Shown: positions 1-8,535 of the stretch, one piece after another
Layout: the number at the start of each line of letters is the position of its first letter
Position numbering within the stretch: position 1 is the stretch's first letter
Assembly (NCBI RefSeq): GCF_000756815.1
Contig: NZ_CCVW01000001.1
Location: forward strand, 1,044,001-1,108,000
Direction: 5' to 3'
DNA from: Legionella massiliensis
GTDB lineage: Bacteria > Pseudomonadota > Gammaproteobacteria > Legionellales > Legionellaceae
DNA: 64,000 nucleotides
The notes under the pieces: generated by a model
What the model was told of the DNA's origin: nothing
Databases searched by the model: none
The model's input: only the letters and a program-made list of their open reading frames with translations
Position numbers and translations under genes: made by a program

Positions 1-1296
1 GATACTTATAATTTTATTAAGCAAATAAAAGATAAAGAGCTTGCTGCTCAATTAAAACAAGAATTAAAAAAGTTGGAAGCGAGCGCTAATGATCCTAGCT
101 TTATTCATTACTTGAGAGAAAAACAAGACGGACAGGAAAAAGATATTTTTGCTTTACGCAAAGAGTATGACCTCATGCAATTGAACAAAGTTGTCATTGG
201 TATTGAGGCGATAGACACTAAAATTAGTGAAGGCAAAGAAAAAGCTTATGCCGAAGATGTCAGTGCTCTGAATGCTATTCAAAGAATTCTAGCTGATATC
301 AAAAGAACTGCTAAAAAACAAGTACAAACCTTAAACTATCGTTATAGAGATAATTATCAGCACTTCCATGAACTGGCTCAAGAGTTTGCCACACATTACC
401 TACCATTTAATCAATCCAATGATCCGTTTAAAGGTTCTGATTTTTCGGGGTACTGCTGGGGGCATACTCACCAATATGGCAAGCTTATATCACAAGGTTT
501 GCTCGATCATTTGTCGACGGCTTCTAACAAAGATCTATATAAAACGTTTAGGCAGAATTGGACTTTTGCAGACATTCTTTTTAGACGGGTTGGTTGGTAT
601 TTTAAAGTTAATTTAGAAGCACAAATGCGGGCGGCTATTTGGAATGCTTTAAAAGATATGGATGACCAAACCACCTTCAATTTTAATTTTCTTATTAAGA
701 ATCACGGCTTTCACTCAACCAGTTTGAGAATGGTTGGTGAGGGAATGGAATATTATGAAAACAATTATGGAGTTGTAAGATTCAATACGCGAGAAGAGGC
801 TGTTAATTTTTTGGTTAGGCATTTGCTGCATGAAGCGAGTAATGTGTTTGGTGGTGAAGTTAGTTTCATTACCGTCTATAAGCTTCCCTATTCTAATGAT
901 CCAACTCAAGATCTGTTTGTTGACTTACCCCTGGCAAAGGTAAAAAAAGAGTCTAAATCAGAAGACCAGGTTGAACACCCTCAAGAACTGAAAACAGCCA
1001 TTCATGCTTTGCAAACTTATATTAATTGTTTACAGACAGAGGGAGCTACGAAGGGAAAAATCAAAGCAAATGAACTTAGATACTTGGTTGATGAATTAAA
1101 TTCGTTGCCAGTCGACGAAGTAAAGTCGCGCGTAGATGATATTCTTGCTAATAAAGAACATAGCCTTATGTTAAATAGGGGTACGGGATTATATTTCTTT
1201 ATGTCGGGCTTCAAGAGTCATAGCACAACAGAAAGTTTATTGCAGGACATTTCTAACGTGGTAGGAGTTAGTGACCCCCTCAATATAATGATTTAA
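1..1296 (+). CDS. Effector-like protein with possible papain-like (YopT/C58-like) protease core, 5' end outside window
   Basis: The frame is open from base 1, so the N-terminus lies outside the window; at least 431 codons are present. I do not recognise a named gene. The first 130 residues are charged and probably coiled coil. A G-Y-C-W-G-H motif (Cys codon 454-456) is followed by F-H-S-T (His codon 712-714) and E-N-N-Y-G-V (Asn codons 760-765) before a small beta/helix segment. This spacing resembles the Cys-His-Asp/Asn triad of C58/YopT-type cysteine proteases, though Asn in place of Asp makes it tentative. The protein is large, soluble and has no signal peptide, as expected for a Dot/Icm-type effector. 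Being an effector and being a protease are both inference. The gene converges with the GlcG-like gene downstream. Confidence 0.55.
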   Translation, partial: DTYNFIKQIKDKELAAQLKQELKKLEASANDPSFIHYLREKQDGQEKDIFALRKEYDLMQLNKVVIGIEAIDTKISEGKEKAYAEDVSALNAIQRILADIKRTAKKQVQTLNYRYRDNYQHFHELAQEFATHYLPFNQSNDPFKGSDFSGYCWGHTHQYGKLISQGLLDHLSTASNKDLYKTFRQNWTFADILFRRVGWYFKVNLEAQMRAAIWNALKDMDDQTTFNFNFLIKNHGFHSTSLRMVGEGMEYYENNYGVVRFNTREEAVNFLVRHLLHEASNVFGGEVSFITVYKLPYSNDPTQDLFVDLPLAKVKKESKSEDQVEHPQELKTAIHALQTYINCLQTEGATKGKIKANELRYLVDELNSLPVDEVKSRVDDILANKEHSLMLNRGTGLYFFMSGFKSHSTTESLLQDISNVVGVSDPLNIMI

Positions 1297-1358
1297 CCAA
1301 TAACAAAGCTAAATGAACTTATTGTCGGTAGTGATGAAAGAAAACCCCAATCGTTTAC

Positions 1359-1384
1359 ATATCTCTTCTAACAAGAAGAGATAT
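1359..1384. terminator. Perfect hairpin between convergent genes
   Basis: An 11-bp perfect inverted repeat (atatctcttct / agaagagatat) with an aaca loop sits midway between the stop codons of two convergent genes. The plus-strand side continues into tcctctttc, which is moderately T-rich. A bidirectional terminator is the simplest reading. Confidence 0.5.
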
Positions 1385-1438
1385 TCCTCTTTCATGTTCT
1401 GAGATAACAAACTGATTTCAATTAATTCTCCCCACCGC

Positions 1439-1858
1439 TTATAAGTAATCCTCAATAGCTTCTAATGCCGCTTTAGCACAAAGACCATCGAGCTCTGGGT
1501 TAGCTCCACTAATACCAATCGCGCCTAAATGTTGACCCTCTTTACTAATAATAGGTAAACCGCCCTCAAGCAAGACTATCCCGGGAACAGAGGAGTAGGG
1601 GGAATTATCAAACGATTTATTTCGTTCCGCTAAGTCCTTAGTGGAGACTGGCATACTAGCAGAAGTCATCGCTTTGAGTTGTGACATTCGCACACTTACG
1701 AAGCCATTACCATCCATTCGCCGAAAGAGTTTTAAGTTGCCGTGGTTATCGAGAATAGCAACAGCAATTTTCAAATGAAGCTCAGAAGCCGTTTCTTCAG
1801 CACGAGCAGCCATTAATTCTGCCATTTGCAATGAAAGCTCTTTAACAGAAAGTAGCAT
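1439..1858 (-). CDS. GlcG/HbpS family (DUF336) heme-binding-like protein
   Basis: This small protein of about 139 aa has the GlcG/HbpS fold pattern: an N-terminal helix, then A-I-L-D-N-H-G-N-L-K-L-F-R-R-M-D, a Lys/Ala/Ser-rich helix, and the G-G-L-P-I and G-A-I-G-I-S-G blocks. Family members bind heme or cobalamin breakdown products or act as accessory proteins; the exact ligand cannot be told here. I chose the ATG at 1858 rather than the one at 1903 because aagga lies 8-9 bases upstream of it and the resulting length matches the usual 130-140 aa. It stands alone, with no glycolate genes around it. Confidence 0.75.
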   Translation of the reverse strand: MLLSVKELSLQMAELMAARAEETASELHLKIAVAILDNHGNLKLFRRMDGNGFVSVRMSQLKAMTSASMPVSTKDLAERNKSFDNSPYSSVPGIVLLEGGLPIISKEGQHLGAIGISGANPELDGLCAKAALEAIEDYL

Positions 1859-2057
1859 AAAAGTCCCGTCCTTAACACCCAATCGTTGTAGTGAATATGC
1901 CATAACCAGAGATTAATGCAATTTACTGACAACAACTATTTTCGTTACTTTAGTAAGTGACCATAGTAAACCGCATTTGGCATATACAAATAATCTCCGA
2001 TTTATTATTAATGCGGGTTAAATGGATTAGTTCGAATGCCTTATCCTCAGATACTTA

Positions 2058-2589
2058 TCAAAGTGATTTCGCAATTGCAAAATCAGAGACAAACTGATTC
2101 TCTTTCTGATTCTTTTCATCAAAAAAGGTTTTAAGCAATTGATTCTGTGTATATGAAAAAGAGTAAATTTGCTCAAACTCATTTTCTTGTGATGAGATAC
2201 TATCTTCATTAGTACAAGCTTTTTGAAATATTTCTTCTAGCTGAGGGCGCTATTAATTTCTCCCAGCATAGTATTATTCTCATCTAAATAGCTTTGCAAG
2301 ATTTGTCGGCAATGCTGATTAGTAAAATCCCAGAATAAATCGGGATTTATAATATTTTCATCCCTCTTATTCATCTGCATATAATCCTGAATTAGCCTAA
2401 TCGATTTTTATTAATTGCACATCGATTTCAATCGTTTCCTCGAATGATCTTAAAATACGAAAATGGGCCTCGCTCATTTGCAGTATTAAGCAACCCATTA
2501 GTTCGTTCTCCTTGTTTTAACAGGTTTTTATTTTTCGAGTTAGCTATCGTTAACTTATTTAACCATTCAAGAAATTCACTATAGCTCAT
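2058..2589 (-). pseudogene. Decayed unknown gene with two frameshifts and a stop
   Basis: Three consecutive minus-strand pieces in different frames each read like protein. The first starts MSYSEFLEWLNKLTIAN (ATG at 2589, stop at 2428). The middle contains PDLFWDFTNQHCRQILQSYL. The last contains NEFEQIYSFSYTQNQLLKTF and ends at the TGA at 2058. The shifts fall near 2440-2470 and 2245. The composition is acidic and Gln/Asn-rich like neighbouring host genes, with no recognisable domain. It is most simply the relic of one host protein of about 170 aa; that it is a single gene is inference from the continuous coding character. Confidence 0.45.
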
Positions 2590-2845
2590 AATAGACTCAA
2601 TTTAAGTGTTTGATTCAGTATAAAATATGAATATTAAGAAAGTATTAACTGCAGCATTACTTAGATATGGATAGCTATCGCTATCAGCAGACAATAAGGT
2701 GGGTAGTCATTACCCTGATGGCGTTTTAGTGTAGCGGACAAAAAACCGCTTAAATATAGAACTCATTTTGTACTGATTTGTCATCAAATAGCACCATCAA
2801 CTCGGATAACAGTAATTGATTGATGTTTGAAATTTGTGATTCGCG
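2590..2845. other. Gene-free stretch upstream of the winged-helix gene
   Basis: No convincing reading frame is visible on either strand. It contains a small hairpin near 2735-2752 (agcgg / ccgct around an A-run). The segment is AT-rich and leads into the palindromic operator candidate of the next gene. Confidence 0.4.
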
Positions 2846-2862
2846 ATTCGCAAATTGCGAAT
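2846..2862. promoter_or_regulatory. Perfect 17-bp palindrome, candidate operator
   Basis: The sequence attcgcaaattgcgaat is a perfect inverted repeat with 8-bp arms around one base, preceded by a partial copy (gattcgc) at about 2838. It lies 42 bp before the ATG of a winged-helix protein and next to a TATA-rich segment (tatattttg). This is what an autoregulatory operator would look like; binding is not shown. Confidence 0.55.
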
Positions 2863-2904
2863 TCATGCTATATTTTGTTTATACCTCTAACCTGGCAGTG
2901 ACAA

Positions 2905-3483
2905 ATGCTAAAACCACAAGACATTGTGATACTGCTAAAAATTTTAGCAAGCAAACAACCTGAGCAGCTGCTTCAAAAAGATTTGGCGACATATCTTTGT
3001 ATGAGTGCTTCTGAAGTACATGAAGGGATGAAGCGCTTAGAGTTATCAGGCTTGCTAGGGCCGGTTTATCGCAAATTAGGAGATTTATTTTCAAATAAAA
3101 TTGTTCGAATGCCCATAAAAGCTGCTTGTGAAGAGTGCTTAATTATTGGAGTAAAATACTTTTTTCCAGGACAATTGGGATCTTATACGCGAGGAATTGC
3201 CACGAGTTATGCGGCTCCTTTGTTTAAAAAGCATATTATATTAGGTGACGATCCCATACCAGTATGGCCCTATTCTGAAGGAGAGCATCGAGGGTTAGCA
3301 TTAGAACCTTTGTATCGTTCAGTACCTCGGGCGATAGCTAAACATCCAGATCAACTATTTTACGAATTATTGATTCTGATCGACGCTATACGCATAGGGA
3401 GAGCAAGAGAGCGAAATATCGCAATTAAACTATTAAGAGAGAAGTTATGCTTCAAAGAAACCAACGGGCAACCTCAAATCTAA
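2905..3483 (+). CDS. Winged-helix regulator/antitoxin-like protein paired with a nucleotidyltransferase
   Basis: A 192-aa protein. Residues 1-65 form a helix-turn-helix of MarR/winged-helix type (L-L-Q-K-D-L-A-T-Y-L, then S-A-S-E-V-H-E-G-M-K-R-L). The C-terminal 120 residues are of unknown fold with a G-A-R-E-R-N-I-A-I-K-L-L-type tail. Its 3' end overlaps the start of an AbiEii-type nucleotidyltransferase gene by 37 bases, the gene order of abortive-infection type IV-like antitoxin/toxin pairs. A palindrome just upstream suggests self-repression. The partner gene is broken, so the regulator may now be an orphan. Toxin-antitoxin function is inferred from gene order. Confidence 0.6.
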   Translation: MLKPQDIVILLKILASKQPEQLLQKDLATYLCMSASEVHEGMKRLELSGLLGPVYRKLGDLFSNKIVRMPIKAACEECLIIGVKYFFPGQLGSYTRGIATSYAAPLFKKHIILGDDPIPVWPYSEGEHRGLALEPLYRSVPRAIAKHPDQLFYELLILIDAIRIGRARERNIAIKLLREKLCFKETNGQPQI

Positions 3484-3629
3484 AAATGCTGGAATTTGTC
3501 GCTCGCAAGCTTGGAGAGTTGAACAATGAGGTAGTCTATCTTGGTGGCTGTACTACCGCACTCTTTATCAATGATCCGCTTTCACTAGATGTTCGGCCAA
3601 CATTAACGGTTGTGCTGATGGCCGCTTAG
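3447..3629 (+). pseudogene. 5' fragment of AbiEii/AbiGii-type nucleotidyltransferase
   Basis: The first 50 residues match the start of the nucleotidyltransferase family: F-V-A-R-K-L-G, then V-V-Y-L-G-G-C-T-T-A-L-F and D-V-R-P-T-L. In intact members the next residues carry the catalytic D-x-D (R-P-T-x-D-V-D). Here the frame reads R-P-T-L-T-V-V-L-M-A-A and stops, so the active site is gone. The DNA switches directly into a metallophosphoesterase remnant at about 3605-3615, indicating a deletion fusion. Probably non-functional. Confidence 0.7.
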
Positions 3630-4074
3630 GCGATTATCAAAATAGCCCAGTATCGCTCAATGATAGCCGAATGATTGCTGTCTGTTCCAGGAAAAAATAC
3701 TTGGTCGCTTCCAGCTATTACAAAAAATGCAGGAGCTAGCTGACATAGAAGCTAGTGCTTTGAAAAATGATTTAACTCAAGCGGTTAAACAACAACCTCA
3801 AAAAATTATTGTGTTAACTCATGTACCCCCATTCAAAGAGGCTTCTCAGCATATGGGGTAGATGAATGATGATAATTATCTACCTTACTTTAGTTCTAAA
3901 GAGATAGGTGATGCATTGATGTCTTTTGCTGTTGATGAGCCCTCAATAGATTTTTTAGTTCTATGTGGGCACACACATAGTGAAGCTGAATATCAGCCAC
4001 GTGCTAATCTAATTGTGAAGGTTGGTAAAGCTGAATATAACAAGCCTGCGATACAAGAAATAATAACTATATAA
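3611..4074 (+). pseudogene. Broken metallophosphoesterase (calcineurin-like) gene
   Basis: The 5' part is missing. From 3611 one frame reads D-G-R-L-G-D-Y-Q-N-S-P, a second frame from 3727 reads M-Q-E-L-A-D-I-E-A and reaches I-V-L-T-H-V-P-P-F, then an in-frame TAG at 3859-3861 interrupts before D-D-N-Y-L-P-Y-F and V-L-C-G-H-T-H-S. The T-H-V-P-P and C-G-H-T-H-S motifs are metal-binding blocks of the calcineurin-like phosphoesterase fold. At least one frameshift (3660-3727), one nonsense codon and a missing N-terminal third make this a pseudogene. Only the last 70 residues remain as one open frame. Confidence 0.75.
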
Positions 4075-4199
4075 GATAGAGCAATTCCTTCGATGAAAAT
4101 GCTCTCATCCTTTTACAGAGCAGCTCTGGTCAACTTCTATTTCTTCATTTCACACCATTCCAGAACAAATATTTTGTATTGCTTATCTCTATATTGATA

Positions 4200-4424
4200 C
4201 TACTCATCTGCAATACCAAGGTAAATAACGGTGTCCTTGAATCGTCTAAAAGCACCTTTACCTTGCAAGGCAATCAAAAGATTTTCTTTGTGACGCTCAT
4301 CATTAAATGAAAAAGCAAAATCCTCCATCATTCTATACTCATCGACATCGTCTTGAGAGGGTAGTGTGGTAAAGTTTGTATTATCTTCTAAATAAGATTT
4401 AGCCAGTTGAACCATGTCATCCAC
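4200..4424 (-). CDS. Short UPF0158-family protein, probably truncated
   Basis: 74 aa with the UPF0158 core: L-P-S-Q-D-D-V-D-E-Y-R-M-M-E-D-F, then G-K-G-A-F-R-R-F-K-D and L-G-I. Full members are about twice as long and continue after this block, so both ends appear shortened here. Family function is unknown. It begins 6 bp downstream of the stop of the aminotransferase gene on the same strand and is probably co-transcribed with it. Whether it is still expressed as a stable protein is uncertain. Confidence 0.6.
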   Translation of the reverse strand: MDDMVQLAKSYLEDNTNFTTLPSQDDVDEYRMMEDFAFSFNDERHKENLLIALQGKGAFRRFKDTVIYLGIADE

Positions 4425-4430
4425 CTACTA

Positions 4431-5864
4431 TTATTTTAAATTGTCTTGAAGCATCTTAATATTTAAGAACAAATCAATTATTTCTGATGTAGACGTTGAG
4501 TAGGATACGCGCATCAGTAATGTTGATTTTTTCAATAAGGCATTTGAGTTACCGAGACTTAGCATATCTAATGGGAAAAGCAACGATTTAGATATTCTGT
4601 AAAATACTTCTGCCAAATCAATGCCTGTCATAATTTCTTTATTTAGGAAAAATTGTCCTCTAAAACTTGTAAAATCAATAATATGAAAAAAAGCTGCCTT
4701 TGGGTTATTGATTATGGAAATTCCGTTCAAACCATGTTTAATAAGATTTTTGTAGTTATTAACTCTCTTCTTTTCAAGAAGCTCATGAATTTTTTTTAAT
4801 TCACTAGTTTTAAGATCTTTTACACTATTTAAGCCATTAATCAAAACCAACATCAATTTAGAGTTGAAGTTGAGATGTTTTCTTTTTTCTTCTAAAAAGT
4901 GATTCCTTAGTTTATCGTTAGATTTTTTGAAAAAAAAATACAACACAAGTTGTGAATGTATAGATGGAAACATAAACTCACTAAAACTGCTTATTTCTAG
5001 TGATTTGATAAATTCTCTATCTGACACAATAGATGAGACTCTAAATCCTGGACCAGCAATTTTTGATAATCCAAACATCATAGCGCTTTGGAACCCAGCT
5101 CCACCTATTGGATAGGTTTTTTCGCCATTATTTAAGTATGTGAAATGATAAGCCAGATCATTAAGAACAAAAATTTTACTGTTTTCAGGCATTCTAAAGA
5201 TATTACTTAGTTCCAATGCTCTTTCTTTACTAGTAATTGTCCCAGTGGGATTATCTGGTGTGACATTATAATAAAGTATTGGATTCATATTTAGTTTTCT
5301 GGCTTTTTCAATTGCATCATTTATTTCTTTGGGGTGAACGCCATCATGGATTAGTATCTCTGAATTGGCAGAGAGAAATTTAACATTTGAAATATCTGGG
5401 ATCGTGTAAAAATAATTATTTGTAATAATACAAGGGGTTTTGTCAGGCTGCTCTCTCAGACTTTTGTCACGTAAGTATTTATAAATTGTATTAATAGAAG
5501 AATTTATTCCAGGAGCTATTGCTATATTCTCTTCAGTTAGTAACTTATCATCAGATGTTTTATATCCTATTGATTTTACGGTGGCTACTAATTCTTTTCT
5601 TATAAATTTTAGACCGTTGCAGTCTTCATATCTTGTCAAAGAAGAAGGATGTTTCATAAGATATTCATTGGCTTGTTCAACTGCAAACATGGGTGGCCTA
5701 CCGTATGGGTTTGCCCCGGCAGCTTCAATGCCTAGAAGTTCATGAGGCTCATCTTCTGTAATATTAAAATCGTCCCATAATACTTTAAATTTTCTCTCTA
5801 AATCGAACCTACTTACAGGTTGGTCAAGATTAATAATAGGGTTTAAAGTGTTTTTTTTATACAT
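4431..5864 (-). CDS. PLP-dependent class I/II aminotransferase-fold enzyme
   Basis: 477 aa of fold-type I. Visible features are G-A-N-P-Y-G-R-P-P near the N-terminus, N-x-x-P-D-N-P-T-G-T (ring-stacking loop with the conserved N-P-T-G), L-N-D-L-A-Y-H (Asp/Tyr for the cofactor pyridine and phenol) and G-L-S-K-I-A-G-P-G-F-R, where the Lys should carry PLP and the Arg contacts the phosphate. The substrate is unknown; the long N-terminal extension and the middle part resemble aspartate-type transaminase/decarboxylase relatives only loosely. Codon use is more AT-rich than in the neighbours, suggesting separate acquisition. It is followed immediately by the UPF0158 fragment. Confidence 0.8.
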   Translation of the reverse strand: MYKKNTLNPIINLDQPVSRFDLERKFKVLWDDFNITEDEPHELLGIEAAGANPYGRPPMFAVEQANEYLMKHPSSLTRYEDCNGLKFIRKELVATVKSIGYKTSDDKLLTEENIAIAPGINSSINTIYKYLRDKSLREQPDKTPCIITNNYFYTIPDISNVKFLSANSEILIHDGVHPKEINDAIEKARKLNMNPILYYNVTPDNPTGTITSKERALELSNIFRMPENSKIFVLNDLAYHFTYLNNGEKTYPIGGAGFQSAMMFGLSKIAGPGFRVSSIVSDREFIKSLEISSFSEFMFPSIHSQLVLYFFFKKSNDKLRNHFLEEKRKHLNFNSKLMLVLINGLNSVKDLKTSELKKIHELLEKKRVNNYKNLIKHGLNGISIINNPKAAFFHIIDFTSFRGQFFLNKEIMTGIDLAEVFYRISKSLLFPLDMLSLGNSNALLKKSTLLMRVSYSTSTSEIIDLFLNIKMLQDNLK

Positions 5865-5994
5865 TAAACAACTCCGTTTAAATATCTAAGATGCTTCAAG
5901 GACTTAAACATGAACGCGTTTGGGGACGTACATGTTTGAGTCTAAATTTGCAATGCTCTTATTACTAACTCATGTTAGACACATATTTTAGGGT

Positions 5995-6022
5995 GACCTT
6001 TCTACAATCGTGTAGAAAGGTC
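5995..6022. terminator. 12-bp perfect hairpin downstream of nucleosidase-like gene
   Basis: gacctttctaca and tgtagaaaggtc form a perfect 12-bp stem with a 4-base loop, 16 bp after the stop of the minus-strand gene. There is no T-run on either side, so it may act in transcript stability rather than as a classical terminator. Confidence 0.4.
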
Positions 6023-6038
6023 TAAGAAAGGGGCGGCT

Positions 6039-6974
6039 TTAGCGTAACGGGACATTGGAGTCTTTTGCTCTGCTTGTCATATTGGTTTGATCTCCATCTA
6101 TGAATGCAGAAGACGAAGATGGTTTTGCGAAAAACGACAAGTCGGAGTTCGATGATGGTGCAGAGACCTCTGATAATGTCTTGCCAGCAACAAAATCAAT
6201 TAAACGAGCTAAGCCTGATGATAATTTTGCGACCGTTTTTTCATGCGTACTGTTGTATTGTTTAGCCGATTTCTCTTGAAGCTTATAACCATTACAATTA
6301 CCCACCACTTTAATGAACATGACTGGAGTGTGAGAGGCAATTGCTACAGCAACACCTATAGCTTCCATATCCACATGACGGATTTCGCTGGTTAAAAGAG
6401 CCGCAGCTTCTTTTTTTCTCAGATAAAAAGAATCAGATGATCCCAGTGTTGCAATTTTGCAATCCAAAGATTTTGCTAGATAACTCGATGCAATAATACC
6501 GGCAGAAGTGGGACGTCTGGCAAAATTTTGCCACTTCTCATCGCCTGGGACGCGACGATCGAACGCGCAGACTTCATTGGCTATGACTAAATAGGGAAAT
6601 GCTGAATCATCCAAAAATTCATCCTCGCTTCCCACTACATATCCGGCTGTACCCGCATTGATAAACAGATCCGGTTGCAAGAAACTCCTTATCCTTTCAG
6701 CCATCAAAGAGGCATCGATGGTACCAACTCGATCAACTTCTTCAGGCCCTTTTCCGGTAATAACCACAATCAATTCAACCCCACTCTTCAGTCTTTCTCC
6801 AGAGGAATAAAGGCTATAACCAAATTCAGCGATCAGCGGATTGTCCTCAGGAAGCGTTTCCAAAAAATATCTGTCAGAATAGTCTGTTAAAAATGGACGT
6901 GCTTCGACTTCCATTGTGAACTGTAAGACAACCTTTTTGAGTGGTTTGGGACCTTCTTCAAATTTTTCGATCAT
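6039..6974 (-). CDS. Nucleoside phosphorylase/MTA-SAH nucleosidase-like protein
   Basis: 311 aa. Residues about 15-260 fit the purine nucleoside phosphorylase/nucleosidase superfamily: F-T-M-E-V-E-A-R-P at the start, I-N-A-G-T-A-G (phosphate/ribose loop), and H-V-D-M-E-A-I-G-V-A, in which the M-E pair binds ribose. The I-D-F-V-A-G helix ends the domain. The last 50 residues are Ser-rich and disordered, an extension not present in housekeeping MtnN. This suggests a specialised or secreted version, which is inference. An aggag site lies 10 bases before the ATG. Confidence 0.75.
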   Translation of the reverse strand: MIEKFEEGPKPLKKVVLQFTMEVEARPFLTDYSDRYFLETLPEDNPLIAEFGYSLYSSGERLKSGVELIVVITGKGPEEVDRVGTIDASLMAERIRSFLQPDLFINAGTAGYVVGSEDEFLDDSAFPYLVIANEVCAFDRRVPGDEKWQNFARRPTSAGIIASSYLAKSLDCKIATLGSSDSFYLRKKEAAALLTSEIRHVDMEAIGVAVAIASHTPVMFIKVVGNCNGYKLQEKSAKQYNSTHEKTVAKLSSGLARLIDFVAGKTLSEVSAPSSNSDLSFFAKPSSSSAFIDGDQTNMTSRAKDSNVPLR

Positions 6975-7363
6975 AATTTTGTACTCCTAAATAAAATTTT
7001 TCTGTACATGACAAAAAAACTGTCATGCTCGCGCAGGCAAGCAACCATTTTGCGTTCCGCATTGAAAGAAGTTGAAGTAACGCACTGATATACAATGAAA
7101 ATAACATAATCTCGATCGCTTGCATTTTCCGATGATGTTGATCACTCGGAACGAAGTGACGGGCTCAGAGAGCAACGGAACCGCTAGCTCATGAGCTTAA
7201 AGACCTGAATGCATAAACATGCATTTTTCTCCTTCAATCTAATTTGGAATTATCTCAATGCTAGCTGAATGAATAATTAATAAAGATGTTGGATTTTTGA
7301 TAGTTAGAATTAAAAAATAAGCAGAGCTAATTAAATATCTATAACTTTCTTCGCTTGGTTCAC
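6975..7363. other. Intergenic stretch without a gene
   Basis: No coding signal is seen. It contains the upstream region of the nucleosidase-like gene and a short hairpin (catgaca / tgtcatg) at about 7006-7026. The right end runs into the degenerate repeat described next. Confidence 0.35.
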
Positions 7364-7497
7364 CGAAACATTGGTTGATTTACCTGGATATTAATGATTA
7401 TGTCCTTAATGCACGTCCTTGGACGTAAAGCAGTAATGACTCGTCTTGAAGCATTTCCCTGCTAAGCGCTCTGACATTGAATTAGGGAAATGATTCA
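7364..7497 (-). repeat. Diverged repeat, copy 1 of 3
   Basis: On the minus strand this segment can be read as F-P-N-S-M-S-E-R-L-A-G-K, then decays with stops. It aligns in DNA with 43073-43258 (gaaacatcggttgattta and the ttttccctgctaa block) and less well with 47041-47190. It looks like the eroded 3' part of a gene that has been spread several times. The parent gene is not recognised. Confidence 0.55.
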
Positions 7498-7550
7498 ACC
7501 TTTATTAGAAAACGTGGTTTTTCGTTCTAATAACTTAGAGCATCAACTGA

Positions 7551-8150
7551 TGTGGTCAACCAAAATGTTACACCCCAGTTAAGCAACTTTCATTAAACAA
7601 TCGCTTTGTTTTTCAAATTGATTTGGACTTAAATATCCTAAATAAGAATGCAATCTGTAGCTGTTATAGAACATAGTGATGTAATTCAAAATATCCTGCT
7701 GAGCTTCCCATCGAGTTTGATAATTTCGCCATTGAACTCGTTCTTGCTTTAAACGACCAAAGAAGCTTTCAATAACACTATTATCCCAGCAGTCTCCTCT
7801 TTTACTCATACTGCCAATATAACCTTTACGCGTTAATAAGTTATGGTATTGGTAACTTGCGTACTGACTTTCTCTATCTGAATGAATAACGAGTCCTGCT
7901 GATGGCTTTCGCTGCCAAATAGCTCTATTCAGAGCATCACAGACTAATGTTGCTTTCATTCGAGAGCCCATACTCCAGCCCACTATTTTTCTTGAAAATA
8001 AATCCATAACAACCGCTAAATAAAGCCAGCCTTCCTGAGTCAAGACATAAGTGATATCGGATACGTAAGCTTTATTTGCTTCTTTAACATCAAACTGTCT
8101 ATTTAAAACGTTGTACTGGATGCAATTTTGCGTGCGTTGAGTAGTAGAAA
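7551..8150 (-). pseudogene. IS3-family transposase (OrfB), 5'-truncated
   Basis: The frame reads from about 8150 down to the stop at 7579 and covers the integrase (rve) core: S-D-I-T-Y-V, V-I-H-S-D-R-E-S-Q-Y-A and V-I-E-S-F-F-G-R-L-K, so the DDE acids are present. The front of the protein and the whole OrfA are missing, and no start codon remains for the full domain. The 3' end with tgtggtcaaccaaaatg at 7551 matches a second, shorter copy at 29265, which marks the element's end. Transposition-incompetent remnant. Confidence 0.85.
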
Positions 8151-8535
8151 GGTAACTTATTGATACAATATCGTATCGAGAAGCAGCGGACTATCTGAGT
8201 TTTTCTTCTGCCAGAATAGGCTTGTTATTGAACAATAAGAGCTGATTATCTGATGATTCTTAATTAGGGTAGTTCAGCAGCTCGAATACTCATGTACTTA
8301 CCACACCTCATCTTTTGCATGGTTTGGAACGAGGTCTATAATACATGTTGGGGTCGCGACTTGCCTTTCAGTTATAGTCAAATGACAAGACGCGATCCTC
8401 TTAAACGAGCCCTAGGATAATTAATGATGGTTGCAGGTTGCACCAAAATTGCGTTTCCTTATGTTATAAGCATCTTATAAAAAGCTTACCATAAGCTTAG
8501 AGGTTATCTTTTTCATAGGTTTATGCGGGGATAAT
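8151..8535. other. Gene-free stretch before the patatin gene
   Basis: No supported frame. It probably holds the broken left side of the IS3 insertion and the promoter of the patatin-like gene. No clear operator or riboswitch-like fold was recognised. Confidence 0.35.
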
